From: Labia minor
Taxonomy: Eukaryota; Arthropoda; Insecta; Dermaptera; Spongiphoridae
DNA length: 64,000 nucleotides
Assembly (NCBI GenBank): GCA_963082975.1
Contig: OY720348.1
Span: 66,117,719 to 66,181,718, forward strand
Direction of reading: 5' to 3'
The notes under the pieces were generated by a model. That model searched no databases and was not told where the DNA came from. It worked only from the letters and a program-made list of their open reading frames with translations. Position numbers and translations under genes: made by a program. Below are positions 1 to 12,365 of the stretch, in pieces (positions within the stretch are counted from its first letter, which is position 1; each line of letters opens with the position of its first letter).

Positions 1-1007
1 CCAGGCTGTATTTATAGCAAAATTCACAGGTACAGTCGCATGCTAATAGAAGTAACTATTTAGAGTCAGTGAAAAAAAAATTAATCAAATAACTTTTTAA
101 AAAACATTATTTAAAAATAAATAATAAATATTTAAAAATAAAAAAAAAAATTAAAAAATAATAATATTAATTTAATCTTTATTGTTTTTGAACATTCACA
201 CATAATTTTATTTATTAATTTTAATGAATTATTTTGTTTGTTGTTATTAAATTATTTGTTTAAGAACATATTTCTATCATATTCTAATTAAATTGTTTTT
301 TACTTTATTAGTAATATTTTTTATAAAAAAAACACAACTGAATTTTAAAATACTTGAAATGAATAAAATATTATATTTTAAATTATTTGTCAATCTAATG
401 AAATATAATGACAACGAATTAATAAAATTTTTGTGATTTTCAGATATAAATTTAGAGATATATCTACATATTAATTGAAAATAGTACAGTTTAAAGAATG
501 GTAGTATCAAACTAAAGAAAAACAATTAAATAAATATTTTTTATTTTCAAGTACAACTATTGAAAAAAGCAAAATCTGCATACAAGTGAGTATAATAAAT
601 AAAAATGTAAATAGAATAAAGGAAATATATAAGGTTAAACTAAAATAAATGAAATAATAAGAAATATTTTTCAAACTTGAGATTTTTATTCAAATTTTTG
701 AGGTAAAAGTAACAAACAAAATAAAATTATAATAGAAATTGTTAGAATAAATAAATTTATTGTTTCAAATAATAGGAATGTTTACATAATGAAAACTAAT
801 AAAAATAGGAAAGTATTATAAATAAATAAATAAATAAATAAAAAAAAAGGAAAAATGTTTAAATAGAGAAATTATTTTTAGTACATGTTAATAAATAATA
901 AATCTTTTTGATAAGGAGATGTATTAATTAAATTATATCAACTCGAAGGAAAAAATAATATATTTCCCTCTCTTACACCTGTCATGTTAATATCTCTTAT
1001 ATATTAA

Positions 1008-1529
1008 TTATAATAATCGTCTTAGTTTTTGTTTATTTTTAATGTTTTGTTTCTCATGTTGAATTTGATTCGTGGTTTGTTTTAAAAATGTTTTCTTTTT
1101 TCTTGTCATTTGTCTATTTTCACTGGTTTCAACTATTCTACTATCTAAGAATTTGTTTGATTTATTTATATTTCTAGTGTTTGAATTGATGATATTAATA
1201 GAATTAATAGAATCAATGGATTTATTCTGATAATGTCTCGTATTAATTATTTTAGAAATTTCATTCATATGAAATTCTATATCGGTATTCATGCGTCTAT
1301 TATATGTTCTATAAGATTTTATTTTATTATATAAACGAGAATGTTTTTTAATAATACTTTTCCATTTTTTGCAGACATGATATGATTGATATAACGAAAC
1401 GATATCTAATTTGTTAAATATAATTTCAATAATTTCGATTGGTAAATTATTTATAAAATTTTCATTAAGAATGATGGATTCTGAAAATAAAGAAAAATTG
1501 TAGGCAAATAAATCGTAATTGACATTCAT
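1008..1529 (-). CDS. F-box protein, array copy 1 (reference copy)
   Basis: This is a 173-residue protein starting at an ATG with A at -3 and ending in TAA. Residues about 27-68 form an F-box: Leu29-Pro30, the IEIIEIIFNKLD helix, then the VCKKWKSI segment with the conserved Trp56 and Arg65 after it. F-boxes bind Skp1 and make the protein the substrate adaptor of an SCF ubiquitin ligase; that this copy does so is inference. The rest (75-173) is polar and low in complexity, rich in Asn, Ser, Ile and Lys, with basic patches at 143-146 and 169-171. I see no WD40, LRR or Kelch repeats, so no substrate domain is recognisable. There is no intron in the frame. A TATA box (1872-1879) and initiator (about 1847) lie upstream on the same strand, giving a 5' leader of about 318 nt. 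A TTTATT at about 757 is a possible poly(A) signal on the minus strand. Unit 1-1863. Confidence 0.8.
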   Translation of the reverse strand: MNVNYDLFAYNFSLFSESIILNENFINNLPIEIIEIIFNKLDIVSLYQSYHVCKKWKSIIKKHSRLYNKIKSYRTYNRRMNTDIEFHMNEISKIINTRHYQNKSIDSINSINIINSNTRNINKSNKFLDSRIVETSENRQMTRKKKTFLKQTTNQIQHEKQNIKNKQKLRRLL

Positions 1530-1846
1530 TATGTTAGTGAAAAGAATAACTTTGATATACCTACAATAGATAATAATAAATAAAATTGATAATTCAATGA
1601 AAGAAAAAGAGAATTATGTTTGAAGAATAATTTGTAAGTTATTTTAGAAGAAAAATATTATTTTTCTGAAAATATAATATAAATAATAATTACAATGAAA
1701 TGAAATAAATATATATATAAAAATAATTAATCCACAGAGTCGATAAAGAATGAAATTAAAAAGAATCAATATTTAATGAGTAAATAGAAATTGTACTAAA
1801 ACTATTTTGATAATGTGTGTATCGGCTATGAAGTCCGGAGACAAAG

Positions 1847-1879
1847 TGAAATCCATGTATAGTCCAGGCTGTATTTATA
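1847..1879 (-). promoter_or_regulatory. Core promoter (TATA box plus initiator) of each F-box unit, shown for copy 1
   Basis: On the minus strand TATAAATA (1872-1879) is followed 32 bases later by TTCACTTTG (A at 1847), close to the arthropod initiator TCA(G/T)T(C/T). The spacing is that expected of a TATA-Inr promoter. The surrounding 120 bp are the least AT-biased part of the unit. The same arrangement occurs at every complete unit boundary (TATA boxes at unit start +8 to +15; those for copies 2-25 are given with each copy) and is missing only upstream of copy 3. The TATA box at 9-16 would serve a copy left of the window. A short frame from an ATG at 1855-1857 would start upstream of the predicted start site and is unlikely to be used. 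Confidence 0.5.
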
Positions 1880-2869
1880 GCAAAATTCACAGGTACAGTC
1901 GCATGCTAATAGAAGTAACTATTTAGAGTCAGTGAAAAAAAAATTAATCAAATAACTTTTTAAAAAACATTATTTAAAAATAAATAATAAATATTTAAAA
2001 ATAAAAAAAAAAATTAAAAAATAATAATATTAATTTAATCTTTATTGTTTTTGAACATTCACACATAATTTTATTTATTAATTTTAATGAATTATTTTGT
2101 TTGTTGTTATTAAATTATTTGTTTAAGAACATATTTCTATCATATTCTAATTAAATTGTTTTTTACTTTATTAGTAATATTTTTTATAAAAAAAACACAA
2201 CTGAATTTTAAAATACTTGAAATGAATAAAATATTATATTTTAAATTATTTGTCAATCTAATGAAATATAATGACAACGAATTAATAAAATTTTTGTGAT
2301 TTTCAGATATAAATTTAGAGATATATCTACATATTAATTGAAAATAGTACAGTTTAAAGAATGGTAGTATCAAACTAAAGAAAAACAATTAAATAAATAT
2401 TTTTTATTTTCAAGTACAACTATTGAAAAAAGCAAAATCTGCATACAAGTGAGTATAATAAATAAAAATGTAAATAGAATAAAGGAAATATATAAGGTTA
2501 AACTAAAATAAATGAAATAATAAGAAATATTTTTCAAACTTGAGATTTTTATTCAAATTTTTGAGGTAAAAGTAACAAACAAAATAAAATTATAATAGAA
2601 ATTGTTAGAATAAATAAATTTATTGTTTCAAATAATAGGAATGTTTACATAATGAAAACTAATAAAAATAGGAAAGTATTATAAATAAATAAATAAATAA
2701 ATAAAAAAAAGGAAAAATGTTTAAATAGAGAAATTATTTTTAGTACATGTTAATAAATAATAAATCTTTTTGATAAGGAGATGTATTAATTAAATTATAT
2801 CAACTCGAAGGAAAAAATAATATATTTCCCTCTCTTACACCTGTCATGTTAATATCTCTTATATATTAA

Positions 2870-3391
2870 TTATAATAATCGTCTTAGTTTTTGTTTATTT
2901 TTAATGTTTTGTTTCTCATGTTGAATTTGATTCGTGGTTTGTTTTAAAAATGTTTTCTTTTTTCTTGTCATTTGTCTATTTTCACTGGTTTCAACTATTC
3001 TACTATCTAAGAATTTGTTTGATTTATTTATATTTCTAGTGTTTGAATTGATGATATTAATAGAATTAATAGAATCAATGGATTTATTCTGATAATGTCT
3101 CGTATTAATTATTTTAGAAATTTCATTCATATGAAATTCTATATCGGTATTCATGCGTCTATTATATGTTCTATAAGATTTTATTTTATTATATAAACGA
3201 GAATGTTTTTTAATAATACTTTTCCATTTTTTGCAGACATGATATGATTGATATAACGAAACGATATCTAATTTGTTAAATATAATTTCAATAATTTCGA
3301 TTGGTAAATTATTTATAAAATTTTCATTAAGAATGATGGATTCTGAAAATAAAGAAAAATTGTAGGCAAATAAATCGTAATTGACATTCAT
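2870..3391 (-). CDS. F-box protein, array copy 2
   Basis: Encodes the same 173 residues as copy 1. Unit 1864-3725, the plain haplotype with the shorter A-run at about 2703. TATA box 3734-3741, predicted start about 3709. Confidence 0.78.
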   Translation of the reverse strand: MNVNYDLFAYNFSLFSESIILNENFINNLPIEIIEIIFNKLDIVSLYQSYHVCKKWKSIIKKHSRLYNKIKSYRTYNRRMNTDIEFHMNEISKIINTRHYQNKSIDSINSINIINSNTRNINKSNKFLDSRIVETSENRQMTRKKKTFLKQTTNQIQHEKQNIKNKQKLRRLL

Positions 3392-4732
3392 TATGTTAGT
3401 GAAAAGAATAACTTTGATATACCTACAATAGATAATAATAAATAAAATTGATAATTCAATGAAAGAAAAAGAGAATTATGTTTGAAGAATAATTTGTAAG
3501 TTATTTTAGAAGAAAAATATTATTTTTCTGAAAATATAATATAAATAATAATTACAATGAAATGAAATAAATATATATATAAAAATAATTAATCCACAGA
3601 GTCGATAAAGAATGAAATTAAAAAGAATCAATATTTAATGAGTAAATAGAAATTGTACTAAAACTATTTTGATAATGTGTGTATCGGCTATGAAGTCCGG
3701 AGACAAAGTGAAATCCATGTATAGTCCAGGCTGTATTTATAGCAAAATTCACAGGTACAGTCGCATGCTAATAGAAGTAACTATTTAGAGTCAGTGAAAA
3801 AAAAATTAATCAAATAACTTTTTAAAAAACATTATTTAAAAATAAATAATAAATATTTAAAAATAAAAAAAAAAATTAAAAAATAATAATATTAATTTAA
3901 TCTTTATTGTTTTTGAACATTCACACATAATTTTATTTATTAATTTTAATGAATTATTTTGTTTGTTGTTATTAAATTATTTGTTTAAGAACATATTTCT
4001 ATCATATTCTAATTAAATTGTTTTTTACTTTATTAGTAATATTTTTTATAAAAAAAACACAACTGAATTTTAAAATACTTGAAATGAATAAAATATTATA
4101 TTTTAAATTATTTGTCAATCTAATGAAATATAATGACAACGAATTAATAAAATTTTTGTGATTTTCAGATATAAATTTAGAGATATATCTACATATTAAT
4201 TGAAAATAGTACAGTTTAAAGAATGGTAGTATCAAACTAAAGAAAAACAATTAAATAAATATTTTTTATTTTCAAGTACAACTATTGAAAAAAGCAAAAT
4301 CTGCATACAAGTGAGTATAATAAATAAAAATGTAAATAGAATAAAGGAAATATATAAGGTTAAACTAAAATAAATGAAATAATAAGAAATATTTTTCAAA
4401 CTTGAGATTTTTATTCAAATTTTTGAGGTAAAAGTAACAAACAAAATAAAATTATAATAGAAATTGTTAGAATAAATAAATTTATTGTTTCAAATAATAG
4501 GAATGTTTACATAATGAAAACTAATAAAAATAGGAAAGTATTATAAATAAATAAATAAATAAATAAAAAAAAAGGAAAAATGTTTAAATAGAGAAATTAT
4601 TTTTAGTACATGTTAATAAATAATAAATCTTTTTGATAAGGAGATGTATTAATTAAATTATATCAACTCGAAGGAAAAAATAATATATTTCCCTCTCTTA
4701 CACCTGTCATGTTAATATCTCTTATATATTAA

Positions 4733-5254
4733 TTATAATAATCGTCTTAGTTTTTGTTTATTTTTAATGTTTTGTTTCTCATGTTGAATTTGATTCGTGG
4801 TTTGTTTTAAAAATGTTTTCTTTTTTCTTGTCATTTGTCTATTTTCACTGGTTTCAACTATTCTACTATCTAAGAATTTGTTTGATTTATTTATATTTCT
4901 AGTGTTTGAATTGATGATATTAATAGAATTAATAGAATCAATGGATTTATTCTGATAATGTCTCGTATTAATTATTTTAGAAATTTCATTCATATGAAAT
5001 TCTATATCGGTATTCATGCGTCTATTATATGTTCTATAAGATTTTATTTTATTATATAAACGAGAATGTTTTTTAATAATACTTTTCCATTTTTTGCAGA
5101 CATGATATGATTGATATAACGAAACGATATCTAATTTGTTAAATATAATTTCAATAATTTCGATTGGTAAATTATTTATAAAATTTTCATTAAGAATGAT
5201 GGATTCTGAAAATAAAGAAAAATTGTAGGCAAATAAATCGTAATTGACATTCAT
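4733..5254 (-). CDS. F-box protein, array copy 3 (core promoter deleted)
   Basis: The protein is identical to copy 1, but the sequence upstream (higher coordinates) is cut at 5517. The 161 bp that carry the TATA box and initiator in every other unit are missing. The frame is intact, but transcription would need another promoter. It may therefore be a silent copy. Confidence 0.7.
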   Translation of the reverse strand: MNVNYDLFAYNFSLFSESIILNENFINNLPIEIIEIIFNKLDIVSLYQSYHVCKKWKSIIKKHSRLYNKIKSYRTYNRRMNTDIEFHMNEISKIINTRHYQNKSIDSINSINIINSNTRNINKSNKFLDSRIVETSENRQMTRKKKTFLKQTTNQIQHEKQNIKNKQKLRRLL

Positions 5255-5516
5255 TATGTTAGTGAAAAGAATAACTTTGATATACCTACAATAGATAATA
5301 ATAAATAAAATTGATAATTCAATGAAAGAAAAAGAGAATTATGTTTGAAGAATAATTTGTAAGTTATTTTAGAAGAAAAATATTATTTTTCTGAAAATAT
5401 AATATAAATAATAATTACAATGAAATGAAATAAATATATATATAAAAATAATTAATCCACAGAGTCGATAAAGAATGAAATTAAAAAGAATCAATATTTA
5501 ATGAGTAAATAGAAAT

Positions 5517-5521
5517 TAAAT
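5517..5521. other. Junction of a 161-bp deletion between units 3 and 4
   Basis: Left of 5517 is normal unit-3 tail (AATAGAAATT). Right of 5521 is unit-4 sequence that normally starts about 93 bp into the unit. Missing are the last 71 bp of unit 3 and the first 90 or so bp of unit 4. A few A/T bases at the join could be microhomology or filler. The spacing between flanking F-box starts is 1702 instead of 1862. Confidence 0.95.
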
Positions 5522-6434
5522 TTTTAAAAAACATTATTTAAAAATAAATAATAAATATTTAAAAATAAAAAAAAAAATTAAAAAATAATAATATTAATTT
5601 AATCTTTATTGTTTTTGAACATTCACACATAATTTTATTTATTAATTTTAATGAATTATTTTGTTTGTTGTTATTAAATTATTTGTTTAAGAACATATTT
5701 CTATCATATTCTAATTAAATTGTTTTTTACTTTATTAGTAATATTTTTTATAAAAAAAACACAACTGAATTTTAAAATACTTGAAATGAATAAAATATTA
5801 TATTTTAAATTATTTGTCAATCTAATGAAATATAATGACAACAAATTAATAAAATTTTTGTGATTTTCAGATATAAATTTAGAGATATATCTACATATTA
5901 ATTGAAAATAGTACAGTTTAAAGAATGGTAGTATCAAACTAAAGAAAAACAATTAAATAAATATTTTTTATTTTCAAGTACAACTATTGAAAAAAGCAAA
6001 ATCTGCATACAAGTGAGTATAATAAATAAAAATGTAAATAGAATAAAGGAAATATATAAGGTTAAACTAAAATAAATGAAATAATAAGAAATATTTTTCA
6101 AACTTGAGATTTTTATTCAAATTTTTGAGGTAAAAGTAACAAACAAAATAAAATTATAATAGAAATTGTTAGAATAAATAAATTTATTGTTTCAAATAAT
6201 AGGAATGTTTACATAATGAAAACTAATAAAAATAGGAAAGTATTATAAATAAATAAATAAATAAATAAAAAAAAAGGAAAAATGTTTAAATAGAGAAATT
6301 ATTTTTAGTACATGTTAATAAATAATAAATCTTTTTGATAAGGAGATGTATTAATTAAATTATATCAACTCGAAGGAAAAAATAATATATTTCCCTCTCT
6401 TACACCTGTCATGTTAATATCTCTTATATATTAA

Positions 6435-6956
6435 TTATAATAATCGTCTTAGTTTTTGTTTATTTTTAATGTTTTGTTTCTCATGTTGAATTTGATTCGT
6501 GGTTTGTTTTAAAAATGTTTTCTTTTTTCTTGTCATTTGTCTATTTTCACTGGTTTCAACTATTCTACTATCTAAGAATTTGTTTGATTTATTTATATTT
6601 CTAGTGTTTGAATTGATGATATTAATAGAATTAATAGAATCAATGGATTTATTCTGATAATGTCTCGTATTAATTATTTTAGAAATTTCATTCATATGAA
6701 ATTCTATATCGGTATTCATGCGTCTATTATATGTTCTATAAGATTTTATTTTATTATATAAACGAGAATGTTTTTTAATAATACTTTTCCATTTTTTGCA
6801 GACATGATATGATTGATATAACGAAACGATATCTAATTTGTTAAATATAATTTCAATAATTTCGATTGGTAAATTATTTATAAAATTTTCATTAAGAATG
6901 ATGGATTCTGAAAATAAAGAAAAATTGTAGGCAAATAAATCGTAATTGACATTCAT
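6435..6956 (-). CDS. F-box protein, array copy 4
   Basis: The protein is identical to copy 1. The unit (about 5521-7290) lacks its own head, which belongs to the promoter of copy 3, but keeps its tail, so its own TATA box (7299-7306) and initiator (about 7274) are present. It carries a private G-to-A change at about 5843, outside the F-box frame. Confidence 0.78.
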   Translation of the reverse strand: MNVNYDLFAYNFSLFSESIILNENFINNLPIEIIEIIFNKLDIVSLYQSYHVCKKWKSIIKKHSRLYNKIKSYRTYNRRMNTDIEFHMNEISKIINTRHYQNKSIDSINSINIINSNTRNINKSNKFLDSRIVETSENRQMTRKKKTFLKQTTNQIQHEKQNIKNKQKLRRLL

Positions 6957-8296
6957 TATGTTAGTGAAAAGAATAACTTTGATATACCTACAATAGATAA
7001 TAATAAATAAAATTGATAATTCAATGAAAGAAAAAGAGAATTATGTTTGAAGAATAATTTGTAAGTTATTTTAGAAGAAAAATATTATTTTTCTGAAAAT
7101 ATAATATAAATAATAATTACAATGAAATGAAATAAATATATATATAAAAATAATTAATCCACAGAGTCGATAAAGAATGAAATTAAAAAGAATCAATATT
7201 TAATGAGTAAATAGAAATTGTACTAAAACTATTTTGATAATGTGTGTATCGGCTATGAAGTCCGGAGACAAAGTGAAATCCATGTATAGTCCAGGCTGTA
7301 TTTATAGCAAAATTCACAGGTACAGTCGCATGCTAATAGAAGTAACTATTTAGAGTCAGTGAAAAAAAAATTAATCAAATAACTTTTTAAAAAACATTAT
7401 TTAAAAATAAATAATAAATATTTAAAAATAAAAAAAAAAATTAAAAAATAATAATATTAATTTAATCTTTATTGTTTTTGAACATTCACACATAATTTTA
7501 TTTATTAATTTTAATGAATTATTTTGTTTGTTGTTATTAAATTATTTGTTTAAGAACATATTTCTATCATATTCTAATTAAATTGTTTTTTACTTTATTA
7601 GTAATATTTTTTATAAAAAAAACACAACTGAATTTTAAAATACTTGAAATGAATAAAATATTATATTTTAAATTATTTGTCAATCTAATGAAATATAATG
7701 ACAACGAATTAATAAAATTTTTGTGATTTTCAGATATAAATTTAGAGATATATCTACATATTAATTGAAAATAGTACAGTTTAAAGAATGGTAGTATCAA
7801 ACTAAAGAAAAACAATTAAATAAATATTTTTTATTTTCAAGTACAACTATTGAAAAAAGCAAAATCTGCATACAAGTGAGTATAATAAATAAAAATGTAA
7901 ATAGAATAAAGGAAATATATAAGGTTAAACTAAAATAAATGAAATAATAAGAAATATTTTTCAAACTTGAGATTTTTATTCAAATTTTTGAGGTAAAAGT
8001 AACAAACAAAATAAAATTATAATAGAAATTGTTAGAATAAATAAATTTATTGTTTCAAATAATAGGAATGTTTACATAATGAAAACTAATAAAAATAGGA
8101 AAGTATTATAAATAAATAAATAAATAAATAAAAAAAAGGAAAAATGTTTAAATAGAGAAATTATTTTTAGTACATGTTAATAAATAATAAATCTTTTTGA
8201 TAAGGAGATGTATTAATTAAATTATATCAACTCGAAGGAAAAAATAATATATTTCCCTCTCTTACACCTGTCATGTTAATATCTCTTATATATTAA

Positions 8297-9163
8297 TTAT
8301 AATAATCGTCTTAGTTTTTGTTTATTTTTAATGTTTTGTTTCTCATGTTGAATTTGATTCGTGGTTTGTTTTAAAAATGTTTTCTTTTTTCTTGTCATTT
8401 GTCTATTTTCACTGGTTTCAACTATTCTACTATCTAAGAATTTGTTTGATTTATTTATATTTCTAGTGTTTGAATTGATGATATTAATAGAATTAATAGA
8501 ATCAATGGATTTATTCTGATAATGTCTCGTATTAATTATTTTAGAAATTTCATTCATATGAAATTCTATATCGGTATTCATGCGTCTATTATATGTTCTA
8601 TAACAGAGGTTCTTAAACTTATGTACTCCGCGAACCCCCACTTGAAAAAAATTTTTTTGACGGACCCCATCCCAACTTTAGTTACTTTACGTCATTTTAT
8701 TAGTTAATTTCTGGCTTACGATCTCATAAGGACAAGGATATATGATGAATACACGCCGATGCAAACGACATCGACACCCGAAACTAGCAACACGCAACGC
8801 GGTAAATTTTCGAGTGTAGGATAAACAATAAACTTTAAATATTTATATACGATGATTTTTTTGTCAAATGGCTTTGCGGACCCCCAGTAAAGGCTTCGCG
8901 GACCCCCAGGGGTCCGCGGACCACAGTTTAAGAACCTCTGTTCTATAAGATTTTATTTTATTATATAAACGAGAATGTTTTTTAATAATACTTTTCCATT
9001 TTTTGCAGACATGATATGATTGATATAACGAAACGATATCTAATTTGTTAAATATAATTTCAATAATTTCGATTGGTAAATTATTTATAAAATTTTCATT
9101 AAGAATGATGGATTCTGAAAATAAAGAAAAATTGTAGGCAAATAAATCGTAATTGACATTCAT
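8297..9163 (-). pseudogene. F-box protein, array copy 5, split by a hAT element
   Basis: The frame starts normally at 9163 and matches copy 1 through residue 75 (KSYRT). It then runs into the transposon inserted at 8604-8940. The resulting frame (8864-9163) is 99 residues: the complete F-box followed by 24 residues read from the element, ending in a stop inside it. The remainder of the original tail (about residues 73-173) lies at 8297-8600 without its own ATG. The promoter (TATA 9506-9513) is intact, so a truncated F-box-only protein could still be made; that is inference. Unit 7291-9497. Confidence 0.88.
8604..8940. mobile_element. Non-autonomous hAT element (MITE), 337 bp
   Basis: The ends are perfect 16-bp inverted repeats, CAGAGGTTCTTAAACT, typical of hAT elements. 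The insertion is flanked by an 8-bp target duplication TTCTATAA at 8596-8603 and 8941-8948; the uninterrupted site with one TTCTATAA is seen in all other units. The inside is much more GC-rich near both ends (GCGGACCCC motifs) and contains no transposase frame, so it must have been moved by a relative elsewhere. Only one of 25 units has it, so it inserted after the array had formed. Confidence 0.93.
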
Positions 9164-10504
9164 TATGTTAGTGAAAAGAATAACTTTGATATACCTACAA
9201 TAGATAATAATAAATAAAATTGATAATTCAATGAAAGAAAAAGAGAATTATGTTTGAAGAATAATTTGTAAGTTATTTTAGAAGAAAAATATTATTTTTC
9301 TGAAAATATAATATAAATAATAATTACAATGAAATGAAATAAATATATATATAAAAATAATTAATCCACAGAGTCGATAAAGAATGAAATTAAAAAGAAT
9401 CAATATTTAATGAGTAAATAGAAATTGTACTAAAACTATTTTGATAATGTGTGTATCGGCTATGAAGTCCGGAGACAAAGTGAAATCCATGTATAGTCCA
9501 GGCTGTATTTATAGCAAAATTCACAGGTACAGTCGCATGCTAATAGAAGTAACTATTTAGAGTCAGTGAAAAAAAAATTAATCAAATAACTTTTTAAAAA
9601 ACATTATTTAAAAATAAATAATAAATATTTAAAAATAAAAAAAAAAATTAAAAAATAATAATATTAATTTAATCTTTATTGTTTTTGAACATTCACACAT
9701 AATTTTATTTATTAATTTTAATGAATTATTTTGTTTGTTGTTATTAAATTATTTGTTTAAGAACATATTTCTATCATATTCTAATTAAATTGTTTTTTAC
9801 TTTATTAGTAATATTTTTTATAAAAAAAACACAACTGAATTTTAAAATACTTGAAATGAATAAAATATTATATTTTAAATTATTTGTCAATCTAATGAAA
9901 TATAATGACAACGAATTAATAAAATTTTTGTGATTTTCAGATATAAATTTAGAGATATATCTACATATTAATTGAAAATAGTACAGTTTAAAGAATGGTA
10001 GTATCAAACTAAAGAAAAACAATTAAATAAATATTTTTTATTTTCAAGTACAACTATTGAAAAAAGCAAAATCTGCATACAAGTGAGTATAATAAATAAA
10101 AATGTAAATAGAATAAAGGAAATATATAAGGTTAAACTAAAATAAATGAAATAATAAGAAATATTTTTCAAACTTGAGATTTTTATTCAAATTTTTGAGG
10201 TAAAAGTAACAAACAAAATAAAATTATAATAGAAATTGTTAGAATAAATAAATTTATTGTTTCAAATAATAGGAATGTTTACATAATGAAAACTAATAAA
10301 AATAGGAAAGTATTATAAATAAATAAATAAATAAATAAAAAAAAAGGAAAAATGTTTAAATAGAGAAATTATTTTTAGTACATGTTAATAAATAATAAAT
10401 CTTTTTGATAAGGAGATGTATTAATTAAATTATATCAACTCGAAGGAAAAAATAATATATTTCCCTCTCTTACACCTGTCATGTTAATATCTCTTATATA
10501 TTAA

Positions 10505-11026
10505 TTATAATAATCGTCTTAGTTTTTGTTTATTTTTAATGTTTTGTTTCTCATGTTGAATTTGATTCGTGGTTTGTTTTAAAAATGTTTTCTTTTTTCT
10601 TGTCATTTGTCTATTTTCACTGGTTTCAACTATTCTACTATCTAAGAATTTGTTTGATTTATTTATATTTCTAGTGTTTGAATTGATGATATTAATAGAA
10701 TTAATAGAATCAATGGATTTATTCTGATAATGTCTCGTATTAATTATTTTAGAAATTTCATTCATATGAAATTCTATATCGGTATTCATGCGTCTATTAT
10801 ATGTTCTATAAGATTTTATTTTATTATATAAACGAGAATGTTTTTTAATAATACTTTTCCATTTTTTGCAGACATGATATGATTGATATAACGAAACGAT
10901 ATCTAATTTGTTAAATATAATTTCAATAATTTCGATTGGTAAATTATTTATAAAATTTTCATTAAGAATGATGGATTCTGAAAATAAAGAAAAATTGTAG
11001 GCAAATAAATCGTAATTGACATTCAT
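10505..11026 (-). CDS. F-box protein, array copy 6
   Basis: Identical protein. Unit 9498-11360, plain haplotype with the longer A-run. TATA box 11369-11376, predicted start about 11344. Confidence 0.78.
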   Translation of the reverse strand: MNVNYDLFAYNFSLFSESIILNENFINNLPIEIIEIIFNKLDIVSLYQSYHVCKKWKSIIKKHSRLYNKIKSYRTYNRRMNTDIEFHMNEISKIINTRHYQNKSIDSINSINIINSNTRNINKSNKFLDSRIVETSENRQMTRKKKTFLKQTTNQIQHEKQNIKNKQKLRRLL

Positions 11027-12365
11027 TATGTTAGTGAAAAGAATAACTTTGATATACCTACAATAGATAATAATAAATAAAATTGATAATTCAATGAAAG
11101 AAAAAGAGAATTATGTTTGAAGAATAATTTGTAAGTTATTTTAGAAGAAAAATATTATTTTTCTGAAAATATAATATAAATAATAATTACAATGAAATGA
11201 AATAAATATATATATAAAAATAATTAATCCACAGAGTCGATAAAGAATGAAATTAAAAAGAATCAATATTTAATGAGTAAATAGAAATTGTACTAAAACT
11301 ATTTTGATAATGTGTGTATCGGCTATGAAGTCCGGAGACAAAGTGAAATCCATGTATAGTCCAGGCTGTATTTATAGCAAAATTCACAGGTACAGTCGCA
11401 TGCTAATAGAAGTAACTATTTAGAGTCAGTGAAAAAAAAATTAATCAAATAACTTTTTAAAAAACATTATTTAAAAATAAATAATAAATATTTAAAAATA
11501 AAAAAAAAATTAAAAAATAATAATATTAATTTAATCTTTATTGTTTTTGAACATTCACACATAATTTTATTTATTAATTTTAATGAATTATTTTGTTTGT
11601 TGTTATTAAATTATTTGTTTAAGAACATATTTCTATCATATTCTAATTAAATTGTTTTTTACTTTATTAGTAATATTTTTTATAAAAAAAACACAACTGA
11701 ATTTTAAAATACTTGAAATGAATAAAATATTATATTTTAAATTATTTGTCAATCTAATGAAATATAATGACAACGAATTAATAAAATTTTTGTGATTTTC
11801 AGATATAAATTTAGAGATATATCTACATATTAATTGAAAATAGTACAGTTTAAAGAATGGTAGTATCAAACTAAAGAAAAACAATTAAATAAATATTTTT
11901 TATTTTCAAGTACAACTATTGAAAAAAGCAAAATCTGCATACAAGTGAGTATAATAAATAAAAATGTAAATAGAATAAAGGAAATATATAAGGTTAAACT
12001 AAAATAAATGAAATAATAAGAAATATTTTTCAAACTTGAGATTTTTATTCAAATTTTTGAGGTAAAAGTAACAAACAAAATAAAATTATAATAGAAATTG
12101 TTAGAATAAATAAATTTATTGTTTCAAATAATAGGAATGTTTACATAATGAAAACTAATAAAAATAGGAAAGTATTATAAATAAATAAATAAATAAATAA
12201 AAAAAAGGAAAAATGTTTAAATAGAGAAATTATTTTTAGTACATGTTAATAAATAATAAATCTTTTTGATAAGGAGATGTATTAATTAAATTATATCAAC
12301 TCGAAGGAAAAAATAATATATTTCCCTCTCTTACACCTGTCATGTTAATATCTCTTATATATTAA

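Noticed and set aside
277-525. 82-codon minus-strand frame present in every unit (26 times), 91 codons in CA-type units
   Set aside because: It starts at TTG with an in-frame stop directly upstream and no ATG at its head. Its composition is that of AT-rich spacer, and the unit variants alter its residues (Ser/Leu, Leu/Ile) and its end. Repeated only because the unit is repeated.
8522-8707. 61-codon plus-strand frame
   Set aside because: Antisense of the F-box tail running into the hAT element; a chance frame.
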